From assembly GCA_023396415.1 (NCBI GenBank), contig JAEWWJ010000028.1, forward strand, positions 1 to 13,443: a DNA stretch of 13,443 nucleotides, written 5' to 3'. Source of the stretch: Bacteroidota bacterium (lineage in GTDB: Bacteria > Bacteroidota > Bacteroidia > Bacteroidales > F082). How positions within the stretch are numbered: the first letter of the stretch is position 1; each line of letters opens with the position of its first letter. A program made the translations under genes and the position numbers. Shown piece by piece: positions 6,881-13,443 of this stretch. The notes below the pieces were generated by a model. The model ran no database searches and was not told where the DNA came from. It was given only the letters and a program-made list of their open reading frames with translations.

Positions 6881-7070
6881 AACATGCGACCCCGCTGGGG
6901 TCGAGGACGATCTATTGTCAACATCTTCTATAAACATACGAACCCGCTGGGGTCGGGGATTTTCCAATATCAACATCTTCTATAAACATACGAACCCGCT
7001 GGGGTCGAGGTGTCATCTGTTTGCTGGGGCTATAAACATGCCACCCCTCTCTCCTGATCCCAGCGGGGTC
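6881..7070. repeat. REP-like hairpin array with a 52-bp period
   Basis: The hairpin CGACCCC-GCT-GGGGTCG is perfect at 6887-6903. CGAACCC-GCT-GGGGTCG recurs at 6939-6955 and 6991-7007, so the three hairpins begin exactly 52 bp apart. Units 2 and 3 also share the leader CAACATCTTCTATAAACATA. TATAAACAT recurs at 7031-7039 ahead of a fourth hairpin, GATCCCAGCGGGGTC (7056-7070), which is an inverted copy (GACCCCGCTGGGATC on the minus strand). The array fills the gap between the convergent transposase remnant and the DUF2202 gene. Arrays of this kind are associated with IS200-like REP-associated transposases; the hairpins may also stop transcription from both sides. Confidence 0.85.
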
Positions 7071-7078
7071 ACATGTTT

Positions 7079-7888
7079 TTATTCCTTTCTCTTAGGCTCG
7101 TTATTGATAGTATTGCTGCATTGGCATTGGCAAAATCCTTGTCCTATCTCCCAAGCTGAGCCGGTGATCGCATCAAAGCGCTCTTGAGAAATGTGTTGAG
7201 GCGTGTAAACGATGCCGCGAAACACCAAATGACCATTAAAGGCCCTCAAGTGATTGCGCGATCCTTTGCTTAACATTTCAAAAGCATAAGCAATATCAAC
7301 GTTATCAATGGAGTTATCCAAATGTGCTTCAAGATCTGCAATATCAACATCTTCAATCGTAGCACCAACAATCAATGCGTTGTTGATATTTTGGGTTCCA
7401 AGAGCCACCAAATTATTGTACATTTCTTGCAGCCGGGCATTGCTAAACACACCGGGTTGATGGTCCGCAGCAGGATCAGGCAGATTGTATTTGTCGAGCA
7501 GCACCTTCATGGCATAGGCATGAATACTTTCGCTGTTTGAAATATTATTGAATATAGGAAGAGGGTAGAGTGCATACATAGCTTCATAAACATCTTGAGC
7601 CAACAATTCTTCCTCACGCATGAAATTTAGTGCTTCGGCCTCTTCAGCAGAAACCTCTTCAGTTGGTAGGCTATTCAGGCAATTATAAGCGCACACCATC
7701 ACTTGTTCTAAGCCTTCTTCGGAAATATCCGAATCCATTGCCATAGCCAGCAGTGGTTGCATTTTTTGGTCTATTGAAGCTGATGGATAAGTACCAGCAG
7801 CAGCAACCTTCTCCATTTTTTCGCATTGCACAGAAACCAGCGCAACCGCAAAAATAATTGTAAGAAATAAAGATTTTTTAAAGTTCAT
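7079..7888 (-). CDS. DUF2202 ferritin-like exported protein
   Basis: This 269-aa protein begins with a signal sequence (MNFKKSLFLTIIFAVALVSV). Cys22 follows, but Gln at -1 makes it a poor lipobox. The DUF2202 domain spans about residues 80-240: NFMREEELLAQDVY (88-101), NSESIHAYAM (118-127), VGATIEDVDIADLE (174-187), GSRNHLRAF (209-217). The Glu/His pattern resembles ferritin-like diiron proteins, with likely metal ligands among Glu92-94, Glu120, His123, Glu179 and His213. The biological role is unknown. A CQCQC cluster at 253-257, near the end, is unusual and could bind metal. I choose ATG 7886-7888; the upstream in-frame TTG at 7897 would add three residues. It converges on the REP-like array. 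Confidence 0.85.
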   Translation of the reverse strand: MNFKKSLFLTIIFAVALVSVQCEKMEKVAAAGTYPSASIDQKMQPLLAMAMDSDISEEGLEQVMVCAYNCLNSLPTEEVSAEEAEALNFMREEELLAQDVYEAMYALYPLPIFNNISNSESIHAYAMKVLLDKYNLPDPAADHQPGVFSNARLQEMYNNLVALGTQNINNALIVGATIEDVDIADLEAHLDNSIDNVDIAYAFEMLSKGSRNHLRAFNGHLVFRGIVYTPQHISQERFDAITGSAWEIGQGFCQCQCSNTINNEPKRKE

Positions 7889-7922
7889 AGGATTCAATTT
7901 TAAGGTTAAACAATTCGAAATG

Positions 7923-7930
7923 CAAAACTA
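7923..7930 (-). promoter_or_regulatory. Predicted -7 promoter element for the DUF2202 gene
   Basis: The minus-strand octamer TAGTTTTG matches TAnnTTTG. It puts transcription start near 7916, about 28 bases before the ATG at 7888. No -33 TTG is found at standard distance. Confidence 0.45.
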
Positions 7931-8141
7931 ACCGCCTGAATCAATTTGACTGTTATGCGATTTGTCATTATTTGTATAAGATTTTCTTTAGCGGATGCAA
8001 TCCTATCAACTTGACATCGAGAGTGAAGATGTTTGAGCTTATTGTCCAATGCATAGAATTGTATGTCAAGTTTTGCAATACCTGATACTTTTGGTGTAAG
8101 TGGTTTCCCAACAACATTTTCTGTTAAAGCTTTCACAACAG

Positions 8142-8173
8142 TTGGCGCAAAACAGTTAAAAATCTTACCTTTG
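8142..8173 (+). promoter_or_regulatory. Promoter of the peptidase pair (-33 TTG and -7 TACCTTTG)
   Basis: TTG at 8142-8144 and TACCTTTG at 8166-8173 are separated by 21 bp, which fits the Bacteroidota -33/-7 promoter. Transcription would start near 8180, about 20 bases before the ATG at 8199. This is the best complete promoter in the window and probably drives both peptidase genes. Confidence 0.65.
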
Positions 8174-8198
8174 CAAGCTTAACTTAAATGCTATCGCA

Positions 8199-9842
8199 AT
8201 GTTGAAAAAAACCATGTTATTTGTTACAGGCGGCTTGATGCTCGTTTTTCTTGCCTCATGTACCACCTCTGCACCAAAGCAGGAAACCCCCGTTGACACG
8301 ATGGACCAACTTCTAAACAAATATGCCGAGGTAACCCTCACCTCTGACATCAGTCATTTGAGCGCCAACGAAAAAGAAATGCTGCTCCTGCTTTTTCAGG
8401 CAGGCAAAATCATGGATGATATCTTTTGGACGCAACATTTTGGCAATAAAGAAGCGTTTTTGGCCAAGATTGACAACGAGAAAGTGAAAAAATTTGCTAT
8501 GATCAACTACGGTCCTTGGGATCAGTTGGACAACGAAAAGCTGTTCATGGAAGGCTATGGCGAGAAGTTTAAAGGCGCCGGTTTTTATCCTGCCGACATC
8601 ACCGAAGCAGAATGGGAAGCCTTCGACGATCCCAATAAAACCAGTCAATACACCCTGATCGTGCGCGATGACGCCGGCAAACTCAAAGCCGTATGGTACC
8701 ACCAAGCCTACGCCGCCCAAATTGAAGAAGCAGCTTTATTGCTCGAAAAAGCATCGCAGCTGGCCGCCGATGTCGAATTTGCCAACTACCTTAAGCTCAG
8801 AGCTAAGGCATTGCGTACTGACGACTATCTAGAAAGCGACTTGGCTTGGATGGACATCCGCAACAACAATGTTGACCTGGTGATCGGGCCCATCGAAAAT
8901 TACACCGATGCCCTTCACGGATATAAAGCCGCCCACGAAGCTTTCATCCTCATTAAAGACAAGGTTTGGAGCGATCGGGTGACCCACTATGCACAGTTCC
9001 TTCCTGAGCTGCAAACGCAACTCCCAGTAGAAGAAGCCTATAAAAAAGAAGTTCCCGGTGCCGATGCCGACCTCAACGCTTACGACGTGGTGTTTTATGG
9101 CGGCGATTGCAATATGGCCGGAAAAACCATTGCCATCAACCTGCCCAACGACGAACGTGTTCAGCTTCAAAAAGGAACCCGCAAGTTGCAGTTGAAAAAC
9201 AGCATGAAAGCCAAGTTCGACAAAATTTTGGTTCCCGTTTCAGATGTGCTGATCGCTCCCGAGCAACGCAAACACATCACCTTTGATGCCTTCTTTAGCA
9301 ATGTTATGTTCCACGAAGTGGCCCATGGCCTTGGCATCAAAAACACCATCAACGGCAGTGGAACAGTAAGAAACGCCCTGCGCGAACAATATTCAGCCAT
9401 TGAAGAAGCCAAAGCCGACATCCTGGGCCTTTTCCTTGTTACCAAATTGCATGAGATGGGCGAGTTTAACGACACGGACATCATGGACAACTACGTTACT
9501 TTTATGGCCGGCATCTTCCGTTCGGTAAGGTTTGGAGCTGCCAGCGCACACGGCAAAGCCAATATGCTCACCTTTAGCTACTTCCTACAAGAAGGTGCTT
9601 TTACCCGCAGCGATGATGGAACTTATGCCATCAACCTCGAAAAGATGATGGAAGCCAGCCGCAAGCTCTCGGGCAAAATTCTTACCGCCCAAGGCGATGG
9701 CAATTACGATGCCGTTAAAACATGGATTGAAACAGATGGCATCGTCAAACCGCAGTTGCAAGCCGACCTCGACCGCATCAGCGAAAAAGGAATCCCTGTT
9801 GACATTTATTTCAATATGGGCCCCGACATTCTTGGATTATAA
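8199..9842 (+). CDS. M49-like zinc peptidase lipoprotein (dipeptidyl-peptidase III related)
   Basis: This 547-aa protein has a lipoprotein signal peptide with a good lipobox (FLASC, Cys21), so it should be anchored in the periplasm or on the surface. The zinc site is HEVAH (His372, Glu373, His376) within FHEVAHGLGIKNTI, followed by SAIEEAKADILGL (399-411), whose Glu402/Glu403 would supply the third ligand. This HEXXH plus EExxAD layout matches the M49-like branch found in many bacteria and in the C-terminal part of plant Nudix-DPPIII fusions; classical DPP III has HEXXGH instead. It likely releases dipeptides from peptides, but activity is inferred. It lies 33 bp upstream of the S46 peptidase gene, probably in one operon. 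Confidence 0.8.
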   Translation: MLKKTMLFVTGGLMLVFLASCTTSAPKQETPVDTMDQLLNKYAEVTLTSDISHLSANEKEMLLLLFQAGKIMDDIFWTQHFGNKEAFLAKIDNEKVKKFAMINYGPWDQLDNEKLFMEGYGEKFKGAGFYPADITEAEWEAFDDPNKTSQYTLIVRDDAGKLKAVWYHQAYAAQIEEAALLLEKASQLAADVEFANYLKLRAKALRTDDYLESDLAWMDIRNNNVDLVIGPIENYTDALHGYKAAHEAFILIKDKVWSDRVTHYAQFLPELQTQLPVEEAYKKEVPGADADLNAYDVVFYGGDCNMAGKTIAINLPNDERVQLQKGTRKLQLKNSMKAKFDKILVPVSDVLIAPEQRKHITFDAFFSNVMFHEVAHGLGIKNTINGSGTVRNALREQYSAIEEAKADILGLFLVTKLHEMGEFNDTDIMDNYVTFMAGIFRSVRFGAASAHGKANMLTFSYFLQEGAFTRSDDGTYAINLEKMMEASRKLSGKILTAQGDGNYDAVKTWIETDGIVKPQLQADLDRISEKGIPVDIYFNMGPDILGL

Positions 9843-9875
9843 ACTTTGACAAATTAACAATAAACCATTCTTCAC

Positions 9876-12131
9876 ATGAAAAGAATCTATTGGATTGTAC
9901 TTTTTTTCCTTTTCGCTTCCATAGGGAAAACCTATGCCGATGAAGGAATGTGGCTGCCCATGTTCGTGGAGCGCCTCAACTACGTTGATATGCAAAAAGC
10001 TGGACTTCAGCTCACTGCCGAGGAAATTTACAGCGTAAACAACGCGAGTTTGAAAGACGCCATCGTGGGTCTTTCCAACGGGCCAACACCGAGCGGCTAC
10101 TTCTGCACCGGCGAAATTGTTTCCGATCAAGGGTTGTTGTTTACCAATCACCATTGTGGTTACGACAACATACAAAAGCACAGCACCATCGAACACGACT
10201 ATCTCACCGATGGTTTTTGGGCTGCCAGCCTGGCCGAAGAGTTGCCCAATCCCGATCTTTCGGTGTCCTTTCTCATCAAAATGGCTGATGTTACCGACAG
10301 CGTAATGGCGATGGTGAATGACAGCATGAGTAGCCAAGATCGTTCGACAGCCATCCGCAAAAAAACTGCTGAGCTGCGCACAGCATGGAGCGAAGATGGC
10401 AAGTACAACGTTGTGGTGAAGAGTTTTTTTGAAGGCAACGAGTACTACCTTTTCGTGTATGAAGTGTTTACCGACGTTCGTTTGGTAGGAGCACCCCCCT
10501 CAGCAGTAGGAAAATTTGGTGGCGATACCGACAACTGGATGTGGCCCCGTCACACCGGCGATTTCAGCATCTTCAGGGTATATACCGGACCTGATGGTCG
10601 TCCGGCTGAATACAGCACCGAAAACATACCACTCAAACCCAAGCATCACCTTCCTGTAAGTCTTGATGGCGTTAAAAAAGACGACTTCACCATGATTTGG
10701 GGTTTCCCCGGAAGCACCGATCGCTACTTGACTTCGTTTGGCGTTGACTTCAACATCGAGAAGCAATTCCCCGCCATTATCGAGCTTTTTGGTGATAAAT
10801 TGGCAGCTTGGAAAGAGTATATGGATGCCGATCAGCAAGTTAAAATTCAATATGCCAGCAAATATGCAGGCGTTGCCAACACTTGGAAATACCTCATCGG
10901 ACAAACACGTGGTCTCAAAAGATTAGATGTTAAAGGCCAAAAAGAGTTTCTTGAAAACGATTTCAGCCAATGGACAGCAGCAGATCAAGAGCGCGAAAAG
11001 CGCTATGGCGATGTGCTTTCGACTATGAAAAGTGGTTACGAACAAATGTCAACCACCATCGAACCTATGCTTTACAACAACCTCGCCGGTTTGGGCGGTG
11101 CCGAAATCATTGGTTTTGCCCTCGACTTTTCCAGTCTCACCGAATTGCTCAAACCCATTGACAAAAAAGAGCTACCCAAAGACAAAGATTTGGCTAAAAA
11201 GATGATCGCCGACAGGCAAGTCGAGCTGGATGCCCTTATCGCCGAACTGAAAGAAGCTGCTGCAGAGCATTTTAAAAACTATTACGCTCCTGCCGACCAA
11301 CATGTTTTGCAGGTGATGATAGAAAAATACTCCAAAAAAATTCCTGGTGATGCACAAGTGGAAGAAGTGAAAGAGATGCTGGCAAAAAGCAAAGGCAGCT
11401 ATGCCGATTTTGCTGCCATGGTTTTTGAAAAGTCAATCTTTACTTCGCAAGACAAAGTGGAGGCTTTCCTTGCCAAGCCCAACGCAAAGCAATTGCAAAA
11501 AGACCCCGCCATGCAGCTGGCCAATGGTTTCATGGCCAAAACCATGGAAGTAGCCGGAGGCTTCAGGGCAGCTCAAGCCTCATTAAGCACTGCCAAACGT
11601 TTGTTCGTTGACGGTTTGCGTAAAATGCAGCCCGACAAGGTGTTCTATCCCGATGCCAACTCTACCATGCGCATGACCTATGGCAGCGTGCAGGATTATA
11701 TCCCCGCCGATGCCATTCATTACGATTATATCACCACCGAAAAGGGTATCCTCGAAAAAGAAGACCCCAGCAATGATGAGTTCATTGTGCCGGAGTACCT
11801 GAAATCGTTGATTGAGAAAAAAGATTTCGGCCCTTATGGTGTAGATGGAAAATTGGTCGTTTGCTTCCTCAGCACCAACGACATCACCGGTGGTAACTCC
11901 GGAAGCCCCATCATCAATGGAAAAGGCGAGTTGATAGGGATTGCTTTCGACGGCAATTGGGAAGCCATGAGCGGCGATATTGCCTTTGAACCCGCTTTGC
12001 AACGCACCATCAATGTGGACATCCGCTATGTGCTCTTCATCATTGATAAATATGCCGGTGCTACCCGTTTGATTGACGAGTTAACCATACATAAAGCTGA
12101 ACCACAGCCACTTCGACAAGAGGCCATGTAA
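9876..12131 (+). CDS. S46 family dipeptidyl peptidase, DPP7-type
   Basis: This 751-aa serine peptidase starts with a Sec signal peptide (probable cleavage after Ala21, before DEGMW). The catalytic triad is visible: His93 in TNHHCGY, Asp219 in GGDTDNWMWPRHTGDF, and Ser675 in GGNSGSP. Length is close to the 700-720 of known S46 enzymes, with an alpha-helical insertion around 300-560. Eighteen residues after the catalytic Ser is Gly693 (FDGNW), which aligns with position 673 of Porphyromonas DPP11; Gly there marks DPP7 specificity (hydrophobic P1), whereas DPP11 has Arg for acidic P1. The enzyme should release N-terminal dipeptides in the periplasm. It follows the M49-like gene by 33 bp and ends at a strong terminator. 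Confidence 0.93.
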   Translation: MKRIYWIVLFFLFASIGKTYADEGMWLPMFVERLNYVDMQKAGLQLTAEEIYSVNNASLKDAIVGLSNGPTPSGYFCTGEIVSDQGLLFTNHHCGYDNIQKHSTIEHDYLTDGFWAASLAEELPNPDLSVSFLIKMADVTDSVMAMVNDSMSSQDRSTAIRKKTAELRTAWSEDGKYNVVVKSFFEGNEYYLFVYEVFTDVRLVGAPPSAVGKFGGDTDNWMWPRHTGDFSIFRVYTGPDGRPAEYSTENIPLKPKHHLPVSLDGVKKDDFTMIWGFPGSTDRYLTSFGVDFNIEKQFPAIIELFGDKLAAWKEYMDADQQVKIQYASKYAGVANTWKYLIGQTRGLKRLDVKGQKEFLENDFSQWTAADQEREKRYGDVLSTMKSGYEQMSTTIEPMLYNNLAGLGGAEIIGFALDFSSLTELLKPIDKKELPKDKDLAKKMIADRQVELDALIAELKEAAAEHFKNYYAPADQHVLQVMIEKYSKKIPGDAQVEEVKEMLAKSKGSYADFAAMVFEKSIFTSQDKVEAFLAKPNAKQLQKDPAMQLANGFMAKTMEVAGGFRAAQASLSTAKRLFVDGLRKMQPDKVFYPDANSTMRMTYGSVQDYIPADAIHYDYITTEKGILEKEDPSNDEFIVPEYLKSLIEKKDFGPYGVDGKLVVCFLSTNDITGGNSGSPIINGKGELIGIAFDGNWEAMSGDIAFEPALQRTINVDIRYVLFIIDKYAGATRLIDELTIHKAEPQPLRQEAM

Positions 12132-12173
12132 GCATCAGTTCAGATTCTAACTGTCATAAGTTACTAAAGCACT

Positions 12174-12210
12174 CAGAAGGAACGCCAGCAACGACGTTCC
12201 TTCTGCTTTT
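12174..12210 (+). terminator. Intrinsic terminator of the peptidase pair
   Basis: CAGAAGGAACG (12174-12184) and CGTTCCTTCTG (12195-12205) form a perfect 11-bp stem around a 10-nt loop, followed by CTTTT. It lies 43 bp after the S46 stop and 54 bp before manA, separating the two transcription units. Confidence 0.8.
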
Positions 12211-12237
12211 AAGAAAGTAGCTAAGGCGGAACTTTCG

Positions 12238-12245
12238 TATTTTTG
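12238..12245 (+). promoter_or_regulatory. Predicted -7 promoter element for manA
   Basis: TATTTTTG matches TAnnTTTG and ends 18 bp before the manA ATG, downstream of the terminator. No TTG occurs at the usual -33 distance. Confidence 0.45.
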
Positions 12246-12263
12246 CAGCTCAAACATTGAAAC

Positions 12264-13244
12264 ATGCAGACACTTTATCCTTTTAAGCTCAAACCCCTCT
12301 TTAAAGAGAAGATTTGGGGAGGGCAAAAAATTCGTCAAGTTTTAAACATGGATTTCGGCTTGCTTGCCAACTGCGGCGAAGCTTGGCTGGTATCGGGAGT
12401 TGAAGGAGACCCCACTGTGGTCAGCAACGGTTACCTTGCCAGCAACAACCTCAACGAGTTGGTTGAAGTGTTTATGGGCGACCTGGTGGGTGATAAGGTT
12501 TACGAGCGTTTTGGCGACCAATTTCCTATCCTTGTGAAGGTGATTGACTCCAACGACTGGCTTTCCATTCAAGTACATCCGGATGACGTATTGGCCGAAA
12601 AAAGAGGTTTGGGATATGGCAAAACCGAGATGTGGTACGTGATGCAGGCCGATGAAGATGCTGAGTTGATTTGCGGTTTTAACCAAGAAGTGGACGAAAT
12701 TGTTTATCTCAGTTACCTCGAAAACAACAAGCTGAAAGCCATTATGAACTACGAAAAGGTGGCCAAAGGCGATGTGTTGTTTATTCCCGCCGGACGTGTA
12801 CACGCCCTTGGACCGGGAACCCTTATCGCCGAAATTCAACAAACCAGCGATACCACCTACCGCATCTATGACTGGGACCGCAAAGATCCGCAAGGTAACA
12901 CCCGCGAACTGCATACCGATGAAGCCTTAGAGGCCATTGATTATACCTACCATCAAAACTGTAAAACACCCTATCATCTTCCTGAAAACGGCACCGAACC
13001 CATCATTGAGTCGCCTTTTTTTACTACCAACATCATCAGGTTCAACCAAATGATTGAAAAAGACTATTCAGAAATAGATTCGTTTGTGTTGTTGTTTTGT
13101 GTTGAAGGCAGGATGCAGCTGCAATGGGAAGACCAGCAGTACGAGCTTGTGGCCGGAGAAGTGCTTTTGTTGCCCAACCTCATAGCCTCAGTGGTATTGA
13201 ACACCAACGAAAAGGCGGTTGTATTGGAAGTTTATATCCAATAA
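12264..13244 (+). CDS. manA: Mannose-6-phosphate isomerase, class I
   Basis: This 326-aa cytoplasmic enzyme interconverts mannose-6-phosphate and fructose-6-phosphate, linking mannose use and GDP-mannose synthesis to glycolysis. The zinc-binding residues of type I isomerases are all present: Gln103 and His105 in SIQVHPDD, Glu122 in KTEMWYVM, His180 in PAGRVHAL. The conserved Arg200 of the active site is in TTYRIYDWDR. The N-terminal PLFKEKIWGG and GEAWLVSG are also family hallmarks. The length is that of the short bacterial form (about 320), not the 390-residue enterobacterial form. ATG at 12264 follows a -7 element closely. It is monocistronic as far as seen. GDP-mannose or fucose from this route could feed the surface glycan block at the left, but this is only an inference. 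Confidence 0.93.
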   Translation: MQTLYPFKLKPLFKEKIWGGQKIRQVLNMDFGLLANCGEAWLVSGVEGDPTVVSNGYLASNNLNELVEVFMGDLVGDKVYERFGDQFPILVKVIDSNDWLSIQVHPDDVLAEKRGLGYGKTEMWYVMQADEDAELICGFNQEVDEIVYLSYLENNKLKAIMNYEKVAKGDVLFIPAGRVHALGPGTLIAEIQQTSDTTYRIYDWDRKDPQGNTRELHTDEALEAIDYTYHQNCKTPYHLPENGTEPIIESPFFTTNIIRFNQMIEKDYSEIDSFVLLFCVEGRMQLQWEDQQYELVAGEVLLLPNLIASVVLNTNEKAVVLEVYIQ

Positions 13245-13365
13245 AGGTGCAACCGATTAAGGTTTGAGGTTGTCTGTTTGTCATTGCTCCGATGAGCGGA
13301 GGAAATGTAAAAAAATATCACATGAAATATCCATAAGATCAAAATCATACCCACTGTGCATGAAT

Positions 13366-13407
13366 ATAGTTGCGACCTTTGAAGGTGAAATCAAAATCTG
13401 CAACTAT
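13366..13407 (+). promoter_or_regulatory. Inverted repeat enclosing a leader and start codon
   Basis: ATAGTTGC (13366-13373) and GCAACTAT (13400-13407) are perfect complements around 26 nt. A second palindrome, ACCTT-TG-AAGGT (13375-13386), is nested in the loop. The outer right arm overlaps the first two bases of the ATG at 13406, so a folded transcript would hide the start codon. It could be a translational control element or the end of a mobile element. Confidence 0.45.
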
Positions 13408-13443
13408 GGAAACACAAGAGGTAAGTTTTCCGCAAATTGTCGA
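13406..13443 (+). CDS. Start of a gene cut by the right edge
   Basis: The frame opens at ATG 13406 and reads METQEVSFPQIV to the edge. This is too little for identification. The start of some IS110-type transposases is broadly similar in form, and a long non-coding structured leader would fit that, but this is a guess. Between manA and this ATG, 13245-13405 contains two small hairpins (CAACC...GGTTG near 13250-13274; CTCCG...CGGAG, 13287-13301) and the larger inverted repeat. Confidence 0.4.
   Translation, partial: METQEVSFPQIV

Larger units (their letters stand above)
7889..8198. other. Divergent intergenic region with two promoters
   Basis: This 310-bp gap separates the DUF2202 gene (minus) from the peptidase pair (plus) and contains a promoter for each, described separately. 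A minus-strand frame of 76 codons (7906-8136) has only a GTG start, overlaps the DUF2202 promoter, and shows no domain I recognise. I see no repeats, RNA genes or terminators. Confidence 0.6.

Noticed and set aside
6881..7070. CRISPR array with 52-bp period
   Set aside because: Only short GC-rich palindromes recur, part of the inter-hairpin sequence is itself repeated, and the last unit is inverted.
6855..7187. 110-codon plus-strand frame through the hairpin array
   Set aside because: It is made mostly of translated repeat units and runs antisense into the DUF2202 gene.
7906..8136. 76-codon minus-strand frame upstream of the DUF2202 gene
   Set aside because: It has a GTG start, no recognised domain, and covers the DUF2202 promoter; possibly a gene remnant but unsupported.

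Overview
The window looks like a piece of a Bacteroidota chromosome (order Bacteroidales or a near relative). Several genes are preceded by the Bacteroidota-type -7 element TAnnTTTG, and Shine-Dalgarno sequences are essentially absent. The families also fit: S46 dipeptidyl peptidase, M49-like lipoprotein peptidase, DUF2202 and class I mannose-6-phosphate isomerase. All assignments come from reading motifs by eye; no database search was possible.

Layout. Positions 1-400 hold a possible membrane-protein tail, a palindromic repeat pair, and copy 1 of a 136-bp intergenic repeat. Positions 401-4715 hold three genes linked by theme: a membrane-bound FlaA1/WbpM-type UDP-sugar 4,6-dehydratase (minus), a small exosortase/archaeosortase (plus), and a FemAB/GNAT-like protein of the PEP-CTERM-associated type fused to an N-terminal membrane domain (minus). 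Copy 2 of the 136-bp repeat follows at 4754-4889, in the same orientation, so the two copies bracket exactly this three-gene block. Next come a DUF819 membrane protein (4991-6253), a decayed IS200-like Y1 transposase gene (6378-6846), and a REP-like hairpin array with a 52-bp period (6881-7070). A DUF2202 ferritin-like exported protein (7079-7888, minus) is followed by a plus-strand pair encoding an M49-like zinc peptidase lipoprotein and an S46 DPP7-type dipeptidyl peptidase (8199-12131). A clear intrinsic terminator separates these from manA (12264-13244). The right edge cuts a gene whose start codon lies inside a strong inverted repeat.

How the genes may work together. The left block fits surface polysaccharide and exosortase-dependent protein sorting: the dehydratase makes sugar nucleotides, the exosortase processes C-terminally tagged proteins, and FemAB-like proteins of this type co-occur with such systems. 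No sorting-signal substrate is visible here. The peptidase pair fits periplasmic or surface degradation of peptides to dipeptides. manA supplies mannose-6-phosphate or fructose-6-phosphate for glycolysis or GDP-mannose synthesis.

Points most worth a second look: the repeat-bracketed exosortase/FemAB/dehydratase block, the repeat's stem whose base changes keep G-U pairing, the transposase fossil with a 7-bp tandem duplication beside a regular hairpin array, and the structured leader at the right edge.
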